Source: Dermacentor variabilis (Eukaryota; Arthropoda; Arachnida; Ixodida; Ixodidae). From it: DNA of 64,000 nucleotides. The notes below the pieces were generated by a model. It saw only the letters and a list, made by a program, of their open reading frames with translations. It was not told the DNA's origin and did not search any database. The stretch spans positions 205,710,127 through 205,774,126 of the forward strand of contig NC_134569.1 of the NCBI RefSeq assembly GCF_050947875.1. Direction: 5' to 3'. This document shows positions 30,701-42,359 of the stretch, one piece after another. Positions within the stretch are counted from its first letter, which is position 1. Every line of letters starts with the position of its first letter. The position numbers and the translations under genes were made by a program.

Positions 30701-31307
30701 CAGCAGAACCTTCGCAAAAAGTGACGACAGCAAACGGAAGAAGAAAGTTCCGGCGGCGCGCACAAGTGGTCGACGGCGTAAAAAGGACAGATGAGTTCGC
30801 AGCAGAGCTACATAACACAGGAACCAGAGCGGCGGAGAAAGGTGCAATATCGATGTCAGAGGCGGCAACAACTTTAGGAGAATAATGGTCGTCAGGGTCA
30901 AAACACGGCACTGATAACGTAAGTTCGCAACGAGCGCAGTCGATAAGAGCTTGATTTACAGATAGGAAATTCCAACCAAGAATAACGTCGTGCGAGGAAC
31001 GAGGCAGGACGACAAATTCGATAACATGCATAACGCTTTGAATGACAACCCGGGCTGTGCACGACGCTGAAGGCTGAACGCGATGCGAGGTTGCCGTACG
31101 CAGAGAAAGAGAGGTAAGGGGAATGGTCACTTTGTTCAAATTGCGGCAGAGCTTCTCACTAATAATAGAAACGGCGGCTCCGGTGTCGATAAGTGCGTGT
31201 ACGGTGACGCCGTCTACGGACAGTTCAATTTCGTTCGCCGGCGCAGAATGAGGCCTTGAAATGTTCGACGGAAACGCAGTTCTTGCCTCTGGAACTGCGA
31301 CTGCTAG
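27771..31307 (-). CDS. Gypsy Pol: protease, RT, RNase H, integrase (canonical order)
   Basis: Polyprotein for replication and insertion of the element. The protease core is [11 protein letters not shown] (about 31,180), upstream of the first ATG-like codon, so the frame is entered from gag. RT follows with [29 protein letters not shown] and catalytic YLDDIVVF. RNase H has [22 protein letters not shown] and [10 protein letters not shown]. Integrase has an HHCC region ([17 protein letters not shown]), Asp in GIDLYGPLP, Asp in SDRGRVF and Glu 36 residues further in TERFNR, then a GPY/F motif (KYHGPYRVL). The frame is -1 relative to gag and overlaps the gag stop, preceded by GGAAAAC, consistent with -1 frameshifting. 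Confidence 0.9.
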   Translation of the reverse strand, partial: LAVAVPEARTAFPSNISRPHSAPANEIELSVDGVTVHALIDTGAAVSIISEKLCRNLNKVTIPLTSLSLRTATSHRVQPSASCTARVVIQSVMHVIEFVVLPRSSHDVILGWNFLSVNQALIDCARCELTLSVPCFDPDDHYSPKVVAASDIDIAPFSAALVPVLCSSAANSSVLFTPSTTCARRRNFLLPFAVVTFCEGSAALYVCNPSACPSSLLRDECLGTAEAFDSILPATMFGDTASLPICAVTPPAATDAPVDVFARAVDAELTPAQHTEIIKLLQRFRASFDIGQPSLGRASAVVHRIDTGQQTPLRQRPYRVSAAERRVIDQHVDDMLERGIIQPSNSPWASPVVLVKKKDGSIRFCVDYRRLNRITRKDVYPLPRIDDALDSLQGAEFLSSLDLRSGYWQVPMAEADRQKTAFVTPDGLYEFTVMPFGLCNAPATFERMMDSILRGLKWKTCLCYLDDIVVFSTDFATHLSRLEQVLACLSTAGLQLNLKKCHFGARTLTILGHVVSKDGILPDPTKLSAVTEFPKPTTMKELRSFIGLCSYFRRFIRNFASIIAPLTQLLTGSSDLSAWSPACDDAFQELRRVLTSPPVLRHFDPSAPTEIHTDASGVGLGAVLAQRKDGFEEYVVAYASRTLTKAEANYSVTEKECLAIIWAIGKFRPYVYGRPFDIVTDHHALCWLSSLKDPTGRLARWALSLQEYDIRVVYRSGRKHSDADALSRSPLPSGPVHSSISTHGAFALNITDMPSEQRKDPWISSLIDFLSSQSPAPISRTLRRQAAHFIIRDNLLYRRNYNSSGRKWLLVIPRHLRPDICATFHDDPQCGHAGVLKTYSRIQLRYYWRGMYRFVRQYVRSCLICQRRKTPPQHATGPLQPLPCPARAFDRVGIDLYGPLPNTPSGNRWVIVAIDHLTRYAETSALASTTAKDVASFILRNLILRHGAPRELLSDRGRVFLSDVIAALLKECRIIHRTTTAYHPQTNGMTERFNRTLGDMLAMYASSDHSNWDRILPFVTYAYNTATQSTTGFSPFFLLYGHEPSCTMDTILPYRPDASECTTVSRAAAYAEECRQLTRSLTSQDQWRQKHRHDSSTAATCFAPGSLVWLWVPSTPPGLSSKLLSKYHGPYRVLKKTSAVNYLIEPTEAPSDQRRRGQEIVHVSRLKQCHDPSVFSCP

Positions 31308-32536
31308 TTTTCCTCTCGGGCTGGGCTGGGTCGGCGAACCATCGGGGAAATGGATCGGCGACGTGGGGAAGGCGACCGGCGTGAATCGAAGGGGAGGCGA
31401 GTGTAAGAGGTGTCCGGAGGAAGGTTAGATGGGTCCTGACGCGGAAGTCGAGCAGGCCTGTAGCTTGAGGCACCCCCACTGTCAGGTAAACGGGGGCTGC
31501 GACGGCGGCAGAATCGTGCTACGTGGCCCGGAAAATGGCATGAATAACATATTGGCCGGTTATCAGGTGTTCGCCACGGGTTGACGACAGGGGCTCCAGC
31601 AGCCGAGTAAGGAACGACTATCGGACGCGAAGGTGGCGGCGGTACATGGAAGGTGCCGGTGGCCCGGTAGGAATCAGGAGCCGGAGGAGTGTAAGGCCGC
31701 GCGACAACGTCAGCGTACGTTAGCGGTCCAGCTGCAGGCTGCGGAGGAGGGGCAGATGGCAGCGCCGCGGCAACTTGCGTCTGAATGACGTGACGAAGCG
31801 AAGGAGCCAGGGTTGTCGACGGCTCGGGTGCGCTATTCGCCAGAGAGAGTTGGCGTGCGACTTCCTGGCGGATGAACTGCTTTATCTCCGGCATTAAAGC
31901 AGAGATGTCGGCAGCGTCGCGACCGAAGTCCAACGGGGAGAGATCCGCAGTGTCCTGCTGAGCAGCGCGTGTTGATGCACGTTGCTTGCGCAGCTCGTCG
32001 TACTGCTGGCAAAGCTGTATGAGCTCGGCAATCGTCCGGGGACTCTTCGCGACGAGCATTTGAAAGGCATGCTCATCGATGCCTTTCATGACGTGCTTGA
32101 GCTTGTCTGCTTCATCCATGGATGAGTTGACGCGCTTGCAGAGCGAGAGCACGTCTTCAATGTAACTGGTGAAGGTCTCGTCCTGGCGTTGAGCTCGACC
32201 ACGCAAGCGCTGCTCAGCGCGAAGCCGGCGAACTGCGGGACGGCCGAAGACCTCAGCCAAAGTCGCCCTGAAAGCCGACCAGGTGGTAAAATCGGCTTCG
32301 TGATTGCGGAACCATAGGTTGGCCACGTCAGTCAAGTAAAATATGACATTTGTGAGCTTGGCGCGGTCGTCCCACTTATTATAGGCGCTTACACGGTCAT
32401 ATTCGGCGAGCCAGTCTTCCACGTCGTGGTCGTCTGTGCCGCTAAATATAGCCGGATCGCGCTGGCGGATAACACCAGAGCAGACGATGGCCGGGGGCAC
32501 GGGAGCAGCAGCCTGGGACGGTCCCGGTTCATCCAT
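31304..32536 (-). CDS. Gypsy Gag with CCHC zinc knuckle
   Basis: A 410-codon frame starting MDEPGPSQ at the first ATG after the leader. It contains a capsid-type region ([20 protein letters not shown] ... LTNVIFYL ... [13 protein letters not shown] ... [20 protein letters not shown]), a Pro-rich linker, a zinc knuckle ([14 protein letters not shown]) and an Arg/Ser-rich tail ending SPAREEN. It forms the particle shell and binds the element RNA. No stops or frameshifts seen. Confidence 0.9.
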   Translation of the reverse strand: MDEPGPSQAAAPVPPAIVCSGVIRQRDPAIFSGTDDHDVEDWLAEYDRVSAYNKWDDRAKLTNVIFYLTDVANLWFRNHEADFTTWSAFRATLAEVFGRPAVRRLRAEQRLRGRAQRQDETFTSYIEDVLSLCKRVNSSMDEADKLKHVMKGIDEHAFQMLVAKSPRTIAELIQLCQQYDELRKQRASTRAAQQDTADLSPLDFGRDAADISALMPEIKQFIRQEVARQLSLANSAPEPSTTLAPSLRHVIQTQVAAALPSAPPPQPAAGPLTYADVVARPYTPPAPDSYRATGTFHVPPPPSRPIVVPYSAAGAPVVNPWRTPDNRPICYSCHFPGHVARFCRRRSPRLPDSGGASSYRPARLPRQDPSNLPPDTSYTRLPFDSRRSPSPRRRSISPMVRRPSPAREEN

Positions 32537-32608
32537 TGTAACAGCTGGTAGTAGCGTCCGACTGCGGAGTTCCAGGATGTTGAAGAGAAACCCAGCAGCT
32601 CCACCAAA

Positions 32609-32763
32609 TGCAACGGGGGGTGTTCGCCTAGCAGCACTAGCTCTAGGTTGCAGCGGTAGGCTTAAAACAGGTCGGTGCTATCTCGAAACGGGGAAGCAAG
32701 CACACCTTGTCGTCTTCTTCTCATCCACTAGCACCATGCCCGCTGCCCAGTGCCTTCAGTACA
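32609..32763 (-). repeat. 5' LTR (155 bp)
   Basis: Identical in every base to the LTR at 27,580-27,734. Followed inward (minus strand) by TTTGGTGGAGCTGC. Flanked outside by the duplicated GATC. Confidence 0.9.
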
Positions 32764-33480
32764 GATCATATAAAACTCTTTCAATTAGTTTTACCATATT
32801 TGACGTAAGAGATATAGGCCTAATGTTGTCAAGGTTGCAGCCAGCTCCTTGTTCTTTAAGCAGCGGAACAACTTTGGCTGTCCTCCATTCTGGTGGAATC
32901 CAATCATCTTTTAGAGAATAATTACCTGCGTTAAGAATGTCATCAGAAGACATTTCAAACAAGATTTTTAGCATGGCATTGGAAATACCGCCAGGACCTG
33001 GAGCTGAGGCAGGCAGAGATCTAAAGACATTAGAGAGCTCTGACACTGTGACTTCCACGAAGTCATCAGCGATGGGAGGCCTTAGTGGCCCATTCGGCAA
33101 ACGTGATGTTAAGCGATGCGCTAAGCCCTTTCCTATGAATTCTAAAGAAGCAGATAACTCGCGTGGTGAAAGTATTATCGGTTCAGTATTCGCTGGTGTT
33201 GGTATGAATTTTCTATATCGAAGGAATCTGAACAGAGCTTTTTTGTTGCTGGGCTTAGAGAGGAATTCATGATGTTTTTCGTCATACTCGTGTTTGGCAT
33301 GCGATACTGTTCTGTTGAACGCAGCAGCTGCGAATTTATAATCACTCCAGTTACTCGGGCACTGATTGTAAAGTAATTTCTTCCACGCGGCTTTTCGTCT
33401 TCTATATCCCCGCGTGCAATCCGAATTCCACCAAGGAGAGGTAGTACTTTTGCTTATCTTAACATTAAATTAGGACTTTT
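32764..33480 (-). pseudogene. LINE reverse transcriptase, N-terminal part
   Basis: The minus-strand frame 33,100-32,756 reads SELSNVFRSLPASAPGPGGI, WIPPEWRTAKVVPLLKEQGA and IRPISLTSNMVKLIERVLYD. These are the fingers motifs that precede the region at 27,579 in the same LINE. Upstream sequence to 33,480 encodes the endonuclease-RT linker (KHEYDEKHHEFLSKPSNKK region). It ends at the gypsy target duplication. Confidence 0.75.
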
Positions 33481-34260
33481 TAAAGGAACTTTTTACTACT
33501 GCTCAAAGCCTCATTGCTTTGCTGTCGTTCGCTAGCGTTTTCTGGGGATTGAGGACCGTTTTCAAGATACTCTGAAATTTCTGGTAATTGACAAAAATAC
33601 GCGTCGGAGACTCCAGGGGAATAACAGGGCAGACAATGTCAAACCTAATAGGTAGATGGTCAGTATTTGAAGATGAGTCGACAGTAGACCAGGAAGTTAC
33701 GGAAATTCCTCAACTGGCAAATGTTAGATCTAATGCCGATTTAGAAAGACCCTGAATAAAGGTAGCTGACTTCGTGTTTAAGCAACAAAAATTTTGATTA
33801 ATTGCCCAGTCGGATAATCGCTTTCCACATGAGTCCGTTTTGAAACCCAAGACACATGATGCGAATTAAAGTCTCCGGCTATCACTTCTTTCCTACAAGA
33901 GTTGACAACGGTATCGAGGAAACGAGTATCATGCAAGCCTGTGGGAAAATACGTATTAACTAAGGAAAATGGGGAACAACCAGGAATAGTTACATCTATT
34001 GCTAGTATCTCACACTCCGTAGACATATACTGGTAGGAAATTTTTACTTTGTGGCATATTTTAGTTACTATCAAGAAAACAAGTCCTCCGCCTCTCGATG
34101 GACGGTCCAATCGAAATAAACGATAATTTTTTATATGAAAATCTTGGCCATTGGAGAGCCAAGTTTCCTGCAAAAGAATAATGTCGGGAGAAAATTGTGA
34201 GCAAAAATATATTAAATCAGTGGCTGCAGAAATAATGGAACAGCAGTTCCACTGTTATAC
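33481..34260 (-). pseudogene. LINE endonuclease, broken
   Basis: 34,173-33,778 reads MQETWLSNGQDFHIKNYRLF, then SRGGGLVFLI, NTYFPTG and VIAGDFNSHHVSW, the endonuclease metal-binding and catalytic motifs. A DHLPIRFDIV (SDH-type) motif follows near 33,640 after stops. The domain is recognisable but not translatable as one piece. Confidence 0.7.
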
Positions 34261-34271
34261 TTTTAGATAAC

Positions 34272-35712
34272 CTATGATGAATTAATGCCTGCTTTAGAAA
34301 CCGCTTGCTCTAAAATACTGTCTTTTAAAAAATCTTTCTTCGAAAGACTGTCCTTACCGTACTTTGTTGGTTTTGATTGAGGGTCAGAGCTGGTAGAGTT
34401 AGGATTAGAATGTGACTTGGAAAGACTATCTTTCACAAACTTTTTGGTTTTTGAGTGCGGGACAGAGATCGATGAGCTATCGTTAGGTGATCTTGTGTGT
34501 TTAAGAGTCGGGAGGTCCATTTCTACACCCTGGTTGTTTTCCGACACTGATCCAGAGAAGCATCCGTTGTCCGTCTGCTGAGTTGAAGTTGATGGCCTTG
34601 CATTGTCTGCGTCTTGTGCAATAACTGATGAGGGATCCATTAGTTGTTCAGCATTCGTTGTTAGGGTCTGTGTAATATTCTGCGAGCTAGCATTAGAACT
34701 TGCTAAAGAACTGAAAAGCTGAATCATTTGTGATGTCAACACTTGAGCTAGAGTCTCCGACAGGTTTGATGCTATTCGTTGCATAGCTTTTGACAACGCC
34801 TTTTCGACCGCTGTCGCAATAGAATCGGAAAATGGCTGATTCTGCAACCATTTGCTGACGGGCTGTCACTCCTGCATATCCCTTAGACCTCCCCTGGACC
34901 TCAACAACAGTATCACGGCGTGAGCAACGTCTCCTTTCAATTAAATCTACAATTTGCATTTCCTGTGACCCTGCAGGACAGTTCCAGTAGTTGGCGGAAT
35001 GACCACCACCACAGACACAACATTTCTCTTCTTTGGAGGAACAATCACTTAAACTGTGGCTGTCTCCACAAGCACGGTAGCGGGGTGCACATCTGCAGCC
35101 TCTGACGCTGTGGCCAAATCGCCAAAACTTGTTACATTGCAGAATGCGTGGAGCTAGAGCTTCTACCTTGTGAATTGGGGGCCAGACCTTAATTTCTGTG
35201 GGCCGCATCGTTCCAGCACATGTAACTATCACTGACTCTGTTGGTATCTTCTTATTGTCAATCACTCGACTGCACCGGTAAACGGAGACGGCGCCAGCCA
35301 CCGAGAACATTTCTAAAATCTCCTCAGGGGTTAAAGTGACGTACACCCCTGGTACAATGCCTCTAGAGCATGCGAGATGTGGTGGTACGAAACAGCTCAC
35401 TGGATGGGAAGCGAATGTGGAACAATTCAGCAGTTCTTTGATACAGGTGTGGTCTGGCGAGCAGCAGAGTATGCCACCTCTGCCGAACTGACGAACCTCT
35501 GTGATTTGACGGAAGTGGGGTGAGGCCTTCTGCAATTCGCCCTGAATCGTTTTTGGGTTTTTCATATTTATCGTACTGCCGTCGGTCGGCACCATGGCCA
35601 CAGGAACAGTGCCGGCTCCACTGCGAAGAAAAAACTCAAGTGGCAGCTCCTGAGGAGCTACCGAGGCTGACCACGGGGAAGCGCCGCAGCCAGGTGATGC
35701 TACAGACATCAA
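34272..35712 (-). pseudogene. LINE ORF1 (gag-like, zinc knuckles), frameshifted
   Basis: The nucleic-acid-binding ORF1 protein of the LINE. The first frame (35,712-34,693) has a folded N-terminal part (ELPLEFFLRSGAGTVPVAM; FGRGGILCCSPDHTC; EEILEMFSVAGAVSVYRCSR) and three Cys/His knuckles (CNKFWRFGHSVRGC, CGDSHSLSDC, CCVCGGGHSANYWNC). The C-terminal Ser/Lys-rich part continues in another frame (34,847-34,272), so a frameshift lies near 34,850. A plus-strand relative occurs at 42.36-44.1 kb. Confidence 0.75.
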
Positions 35713-35738
35713 GCAAGGCTAACACAAAAACACATCAG

Positions 35739-35740
<2 letters not shown>

Positions 35741-35807
<67 letters not shown>
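35741..35807. repeat. (AT)n microsatellite, 67 bp
   Basis: A perfect AT dinucleotide run of 33.5 units just upstream (minus sense) of the LINE ORF1. It creates spurious Ile/Tyr-alternating frames on both strands. Confidence 0.95.
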
Positions 35808-35809
<2 letters not shown>

Positions 35810-36279
35810 AAGGTTATGTGAAATTACAAGCTGGCCAAAGACAATACTACCCGATACTTGACCTAAGCCCCCAAAGCAGGAGAAGCGAGAACTGAGGAAC
35901 GCGATTCCTAAGCGCAGAGCAAGCACAGCCGCCACTTCACCCGAGGACAGCCCGCTGCAGCGATCCGAGCTGAAGACAGCTTCTTCTGTGGTCCTGCAAA
36001 TGTTGCTGGCTTCTTCTACCTTTGTCTCGAATGCCACGTGCACACGGAGGAAATTGATGATGGTTGGAAAGATACCGGTGTGCTTGGAAAATCGGTCAAG
36101 TAGAAAGAAGACAGGGAGAGTATAAAAGCTTTAATTAACCTCCGCGGCCTGCATTAAAGAAAACCACTTTCGCCATAATTCTCATCCACATAGACATAAT
36201 GAGCAACGTTCTACACCAATAATTAGAAGGTAGCAGTCGTCGTAATAAAGCTAAATAGGAGATATAGAATAAAGATACC
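35808..36279. other. No gene recognised
   Basis: Possibly 5' UTR of the minus-strand LINE for the first 200 bases (a minus-strand frame to about 36,040 is open but matches nothing I know). Then AT-rich sequence up to the 5' end of the next LINE. Confidence 0.4.
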
Positions 36280-36610
36280 ACCAGCCTAAGTTCCAACCTC
36301 CAGTCAACCCCGCAGGGTTGTCTGCGTCAGCAGGCGTTTGGTGTGTTGCGGCACCACGTACCCGAGCACACGAGGGTTGAACGCTCCCGCGTGTAGCCGT
36401 GCGCGGCTTAGCCGTGTCCGGGGAAAGGGGGTTGAGCTTATGCTGGGTGTTCGGACCGTTAAGACCACCCAGCGGAGGCAACACGCCCATTCGGCCTCTA
36501 CTTCACGTAGACGGCACCTCCAGGCTGACCCACCTGGGGGAAATCGGCAGTCGCCTTTTCCTGTCCCCCTCTTCAATCTCTTTCTTTTCTATCTTCTTTC
36601 TTTTACTGTT

Positions 36611-36850
36611 ACCCGCCGTGGTTGCTCAGTGGCTATGGTGTTGGGCTGCTGAGCACGAGGTCGCGGGATCAAATCCTGGCCACGGCGGCCGCATTTCGAT
36701 GGGGGCGAAATGCGAAAACACCCGTGTGCTTAGATTTAGGTGCACGTTAAAGAACCCCAGGTGGTCAAAATTTCCGGAGTCCTCCACTACGGCGTGCCTC
36801 ATAATCAGAAAGTGGTCTTGGCACGTAAAACCCCAAATATTATTATTATG
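36611..36850 (+). mobile_element. tRNA-derived SINE (240 bp)
   Basis: Flanked by the 11-bp duplication CTTTTACTGTT (36,600-36,610 and 36,851-36,861). The head CCGCCGTGGTTGCTCAGTGG carries the A box and GCGGGATCAAATCC the B box; the body contains GGGGGCGAAATGCGAAAACA; the tail is (ATT)n. Same family and same length as the copy at 16,057-16,296. Confidence 0.9.
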
Positions 36851-37071
36851 CTTTTACTGTTCTATCATCTCTTCTCTTCCGTCACTTCCTAATTTCCAAG
36901 GGCGGCTAGTGTTAACCTTGTGTATGTGCCCTTCCTTGGGTATAATATATTAGATTATAGTGGCAATGCACCGTTGGCGCCTGCAGCCTTACGCGTTAAG
37001 TCCTGCAGCGTCCGCATGTTGGGTTCCGTGGTGGGTGGCCGCCATTGCTGCCGAAAACGAACTAACATACT

Positions 37072-38449
37072 ATGGGAACACCCACATTTCCCCGCCTACT
37101 TGATCGTCACCCTCAGAAGAGGGGACGCACCGATGACTTAATTACATTTTTGACCCGCACAAAAGAGACCTGCCCGAAATACCATGTTATACATTGTGAG
37201 AACGCTGCAAAACAGGCCAGGCTCATCTCACCATTCATAGTTTCAAAATCCTTGACCGAAGCCTTCGGGTCAGGTAATAAGGTAACGAAATTGGCAAGCG
37301 GCGACCTTCTTCTTGAGACCCTCAGAAAAATCAGTATGAGAGGCTAGGCAGTCTGATGACATTTGGTAACATACCAATTTCTGTTACACCACACCGATCA
37401 ATGAATAGCTCACGCGGAGTCGTATCAGAGGCCGATCTTCAGGATTTGACAGAAGCTGAACTCCTGGAAGGGTGGAAAGATCAAAATGTGACCGATGTAA
37501 AGCGCATTAGCCTTAGAAGGGACAGCACAGAAATTCCGACCAAACACCTCGTCTTAACATTTGCAACTAGTATTCTGCCGGAAACCATTGAAACGGGATA
37601 CATTAGGCTAAATGTCCAATCTTATATTCCGAACCCTAGACGTTGTTTCCAATGCCAAAGGTTCGGCCACGGCTCGCAGAGCTGCCGTGGTCAAATAACT
37701 TGTGCAAAGTGTGGAGTGCAGGGCCACCCCTCCGACAAATGCAGTGGCACACCTCACTGTGTAAACTGCAGTGGTGAACATCCAGCCCACTCCCGCTCCT
37801 GTCTGAATTGGAAGAAAGAAAAAGAGATAATCACCCTCAAAGTCAAGGAAAACATTTCGTTTAAGGAAGCCCGTAAGAGGTGCTCACCCTTCCACAGCAC
37901 ATATTATGCTGATGCGGCACGGCGGGGGCAGCGTCGCAGCGGCCATTGCCAAGTGCCCAGCCTGCGTGCAGTGAGCAGGTACCTTTGGCTCCTGCCCCCA
38001 GGGTGGAAGTAGGTAAGCCTACTCCATCCAACCAGGAAACAGGCCAGGCTACCCTTGGGTTGCCGGCCACACAAGAGTTATCTGCCGCAATCTGCCCAAC
38101 ACGCAGCGATGCCACAGGACCAATAGCGGCCACAAAGGTAGGCGCAGCCGAGGCTGCCTCAACCTCCCCGGCCCCTTCCAGCACTCGCAACAGCCGGCGC
38201 AGCCAAATCGCACAGGGAGCCCCATCGACCTCCAGGCTGGTGGGTGCAGGGGCCTTGCCTTCCGAGGTGAGACTCCCTCGGAAAACTTCTCGCTCGCAAG
38301 AGCGCGTGTCCGGCGCTTCACAAGAAGAAATGGACACAACACCTATCCCCACGGCGCACCAAGCGCCTAAGGAGCGGCGAGGCTCCCTCGAGCACTTCAG
38401 AAAAGGCAAAACCCCGGTTACAGGGCCTCGCAAGAGCTCTGTAATCTAA
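37072..38449 (+). pseudogene. LINE ORF1 with three zinc knuckles, frameshifted
   Basis: Starts MGTPTFPRLLDRHPQKRG at 37,072 and is stopped at about 37,347. It continues in another frame at 37,356-38,012 with three knuckles in tandem (CFQCQRFGHGSQSC, CAKCGVQGHPSDKC, CVNCSGEHPAHSRSC), then in a third frame as a Pro/Ser/Thr-rich tail ending GPRKSSVI at 38,449. The protein would bind element RNA. At least two frameshifts. Confidence 0.75.
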
Positions 38450-38495
38450 TGCATCACTTCTGTTTCCGTAAACACAGCACCAGGTTACTTTAAGT

Positions 38496-41400
38496 ATGGA
38501 TACACAACTCATTCAATGGAACGTCAGAGATCTTCTGAGAAACCTTGATGATGTACAAAAACTCATCCACCAACACAATCCAAAAGTGCTGTGTTTACAG
38601 GAAACACACTTAAAACCAAATCACACAAACTTTCTTCGACAGTATATTACTTTTCTCAAAGATCGCGATGATGCTATCACATCATCGGGCGGTGTTGCCA
38701 TTGTAATTCAAAAAAGCAAAGCGTGTCAATGTTTACAGCTACGAACGGCCCTCGAGGCCGTGGCGGTTCGAGTTGTTCTGCTAAACAAACTCATCACTAT
38801 TTTCTAGCTCAATATACCCCCCCCCCCCTTACAAATTTAACAAACCTGAATTTCAGTCCTTTTAAGATGAATTTATGTTGTTCTTGGCGATTTCAATGCA
38901 CACAGCAGCTTGTGGGGAGACTCTCGTATCGATGCGCGAGGTCGTCTCGTTGAACAGTTCCTTTTTTCTTCTGGTGCGTGCCTGCTGAATAAGCAGGAAC
39001 CTACATCTGACTCTCCTGCAAACAAAACCTTTTCGTCAATAGACCTTGGCATAGTTTCCCCGTCTATACAGCCTGAACTCGAATGGGAAGTTACGAATAA
39101 CCCTTACGGCAGCGACCACTTCCCCATACTACTAAGAACTCCTAAAGAAAATGAATATCCTCCACAGGCTCCTAGGTGGAATAGTGATACAGCCGACTGG
39201 GAAAAATTTCGAACTCTCACATGTATCTCATGGGCTGACATGTCTTCTTTAGGAATTGATGGTGCTGTTCAGTATTTTGCAGCCTTCATTATAGATGCCT
39301 CATCTACATGCATATCTGAAGAAAGTGGTTTCGCATGCAGACTGCGTGTCCCGTGGTGGAACGACGAATGTAGGATCGCTCGTAAGAAACAGAACAAAGC
39401 GTGGAGGCTGTGACGCGCTTCCCCCACTGCAGAGAATCTTATCAAGTTTAAGAAAGTAAAGTCCCAAGGCAGGAGAACCCGCCGACAGGCCAGAAGAGAA
39501 AGTTGGCGGAAGTTTTTATCGAGTAGTAACTCGTTTACAGATGAGGCCAAAGTGTGGAACAGGGTAAATAGAATTAGAGGGCGACAAACATATTCACTCC
39601 CTCCGGTAAATACACAGGGCGATACACTGCAAGATCAGGCAGACTCACTGGGGGGCACTTTAAGACCGTGTCAAGTTCAACAAATTATTCACAATCCTTT
39701 CTCATATACAAACAAATTGAAGAATGTAAGCCATTCATCAGAAAATGTCGACAAAATGAACCGTTCAACCATCCTTTCAGTATTGCAGAGTTGAGAGCTG
39801 CCTTGAGTGCATGCAAGAGCTCTGCACCGGGATCTGATAGAATCATGTATGAAATGCTCAAAAACTATCACAACGATACGCAAGTTACATTACTGACACT
39901 TTTCAACACTATCTGGGATGCAGGGTAACTTCCAACCGCATGAAAAGAAGCCATTGTGGTCCCTGTTTTGAAACAAGAAAAAGACCCTTCCTCAGTGGCA
40001 AGTTACCGCCTTATAGCCCTCACAAGTTGCATTTGTAAGGTATTTGAATAAATGATAAATCGGCGGCTCATCCATTACCTTGAACTGAGCAATATGCTTC
40101 ATCCCTATCAGTGCAGCTTCCGAGAAGGGCGCTCCACAACCGACCATCTTGTACGTACTGAAGGAAATATCCGTGACGCATTCGTGCACAAACAGTTTTT
40201 CTCATCGATATTCCTCGATATGGAGAAGGCATACGATACAACATGGCGCTACGGAATCTTCAGAGATTTGTCAGAAATGGGCATTCATGGTAATATGCTA
40301 AACGTAATAAAAAGCTACTTGTCCAATCGTACCTTCCGGGTAAAAATCGGCAATGTACTGTCCCGTCCTTTTACACAAGAAAATGGTGTACCCCAGGGGG
40401 GCATGCTCATTTGCACTCTTTATTGTTAAGATGACAATACTTCGTGCTTCCTTACCGCCGGCCATATTGTATTCCGTCTATGTGGACGACGTTCAAATAG
40501 GTTTCAAATCATGTAACCTCGTAGTGTGCGAAAGACAGATAGAGCATGGTTTGAACAAGGTGTCAAAGTGGGCAGAGAAAAATGGATTCAAAATCAATCC
40601 TCACAAGAGTTCTTGTGCTCTGTTTACGAGAAAAAGAGGCCTGGTTCCGGATCCTTGCTTAGAACTGTGTGGACAACAGATACCTGTAAACAAAGAGCAC
40701 AAATTTCTAGGTGTTATACTTGACATTAGGCTCACTTTCGTCGCACACATTAAACACCTTAAAGAACAATGTCTGAAAACAATGAACCTAATAAAACTTC
40801 TATCCCAGACTACGTGAGGTAGTGACAGGAAGTGCTTAATGAATCTCTATAAGAGCCTGATTCGTTCACGATTAGATTATGGTGCCGTGATCTATCATTC
40901 TGCCGCACCGCGTGCGCTAAAGATGCTAGACACTGTTCACCATCTAGGTATCCGCTTAGCCACGGTAGCTTTCAGGACAAGTCCCGTTGAAAGTTTATAT
41001 GCAGAATCGAATGAGGGGTCACTTCATCTCCAGAGAACATATATCAGCCAAACATATTTTCTGAAAGTCCTCTCTAATTCTCAACATCCGTGTTATAATA
41101 CCGTTAACGAGGTGACATATGTTACACTCTATCATAATCGTTCCTCCGTAAGACTGCCTTTCTCGCTGCGTGTGAGGGAGCTTAGCGATGAAATGCATGT
41201 CCCACTCTTCGAGCATCACTTAATGCACCTAACCAAGCTCTCACCTCCTTGGGAATGGCAGGTGATACAATGTGACATATCCTTTATAACAGTTACAAAG
41301 CACGCTCCTGAGGCCGAAATCAGAATGCATTTCCTAGAACTTCAGCGCAAGCACTCCTGCGCAGAGTTCTACACAGACGCTTCGAAGTCAAATGCCGGGC

Positions 41401-41760
41401 AATCCTACGCAGCCGTCGGCCCATCCTTCTCGGAAACCGATGTACTGCATCAGAAACAAGTACCTTCACGGCCGAGGCCTACGCATTACTCTCTGCTGTG
41501 AAGCATAAGAAAACAAAAACTTCCAAAAGCAGCGATCTATACAGACTGTCTAAGCGTCGTGAAGGCCTTAGTGTCAGTCACGAAACATAAAAATCTAGTA
41601 CTTAATGAAATCTATTCGGTTTTGTGTAAAGCGTACTCATCTAACCAAAATATCATAATATGCTGGGTACCTGGCCATAGGGGAACCGCTTTTAACACCA
41701 AGGCAGTGCTCAACTTCTTAAATGTTGTTGTCCTACATGTTATAAGCCTATTAACTTCGT
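38496..41760 (+). pseudogene. LINE ORF2: endonuclease, RT, RNase H, broken
   Basis: Endonuclease from 38,496 (MDTQLIQWNVRDLLRN; VLCLQETHLKP), frameshifted, then the N-D-x-H type motif SDHFPILLRT at about 39,110. RT: SAPGSDRIMYEMLKN, SFREGRSTTDHLV, IFLDMEKAYDTTW, GVPQGG (40,388) and catalytic YVDD at about 40,480. RNase H starts at FYTDASKSNAGQSY (41,370); IYTDCLSVV and ICWVPGHRG lie further on in other frames. Several stops (for example before MINRRLIHY and after LLSQTT) make it inactive. Confidence 0.75.
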
Positions 41761-42124
41761 AGAGCATCCTCGTTCCAGAGGATGACGCTGTGATAATTGT
41801 TTTGCGTAGCAAATGCCTCCCAAGGGCTCTAACGAGGCAGCAGTGCTCTAGCCAATCTGATAACCTGATATATTTTCCACATCGTATCATTCTTCTGAAG
41901 TGGATCTTAGTGTTCATAGTACACGTCATACGTCATCACCATATTCTTATGATACGGATTTTACGCACTTTAGAGCGACTACTTTTAAGACCCCTTTACA
42001 GCCACGTCACACCAACTTCATAGAAATCATAATTACACTGCAAACTCATTACCACAGACATGGCGCTCTTTGACCATACTTAGCCCTTGCGCCATTAAAC
42101 ATCAAACATTCATTCATTCATTCA

Positions 42125-42359
42125 ACCTCAAGTCATGGTGATGAAAAAAAGAACAGTTAAATGAGCATGTTTAATTAGCAATGACCTTGCGAGCTTCTGT
42201 GTGTGGACGTTCGAAGCGTGTCCGTACCTGAGCTCCCGAACACTGGTTCTGGACGAGTAGCTGGCGGTTTTCTTTTATTATGTGTCTTTTACGTAATTGA
42301 CATTGACATTTTGTTTCAATAGCTGTTACCTCGCCAGAGGAATTTCCAATTTCTCTGCA
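42125..42359. other. No gene recognised
   Basis: Short interval between two LINEs, possibly 5' UTR of the second. Confidence 0.4.

Larger units (their letters stand above)
27580..32763 (-). mobile_element. Apparently intact Ty3/gypsy element with identical 155-bp LTRs
   Basis: A 5184-bp element inserted in the LINE RT. LTRs at 27,580-27,734 and 32,609-32,763 are identical over 155 bp. The 4-bp target duplication GATC lies at 27,576-27,579 and 32,764-32,767. Minus-strand order is 5' LTR, gag (32,536-31,304), protease-RT-RNase H-integrase (about 31,307-27,771), 3' LTR. A TGGTGGAGCTGCTGGG stretch lies just inside the 5' LTR (about 32,590-32,606) and is a candidate primer-binding site. Gag and pol have no internal stops. 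Identical LTRs and intact frames make it a candidate for current or very recent activity. Confidence 0.9.
26333..35740 (-). mobile_element. LINE (ORF1, endonuclease, RT), split by a gypsy element
   Basis: A minus-strand non-LTR retrotransposon of the I/Jockey group: ORF1 at 35,712-34,272, endonuclease at about 34,260-33,480, the RT N-terminal part at 33,480-32,764, and the RT remainder from 27,579 to about 26,333. The RT is interrupted by a complete gypsy element (27,580-32,763), and the reading is continuous across the duplicated GATC. The RNase H and C-terminal part is missing because the LINE stops at the array remnant near 26,333, an unusual 3' loss. Stops in ORF1 and endonuclease show it is dead. 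Confidence 0.8.
36280..42124 (+). mobile_element. LINE with RNase H (I/Jockey group), full-length but decayed
   Basis: A GC-rich 5' UTR (36,280-37,070, containing a SINE at 36,611-36,850) is followed by ORF1 (37,072-38,449), ORF2 with endonuclease, RT and RNase H (38,496-41,760), and a 3' end with a (CATT)n tail at about 42,109-42,124. Both ORFs carry frameshifts and stops, so the copy is inactive. The 5' boundary is approximate. Confidence 0.75.

Noticed and set aside
35520..36043. Frames with alternating Ile/Tyr on both strands
   Set aside because: They are translations of the (AT)n microsatellite.
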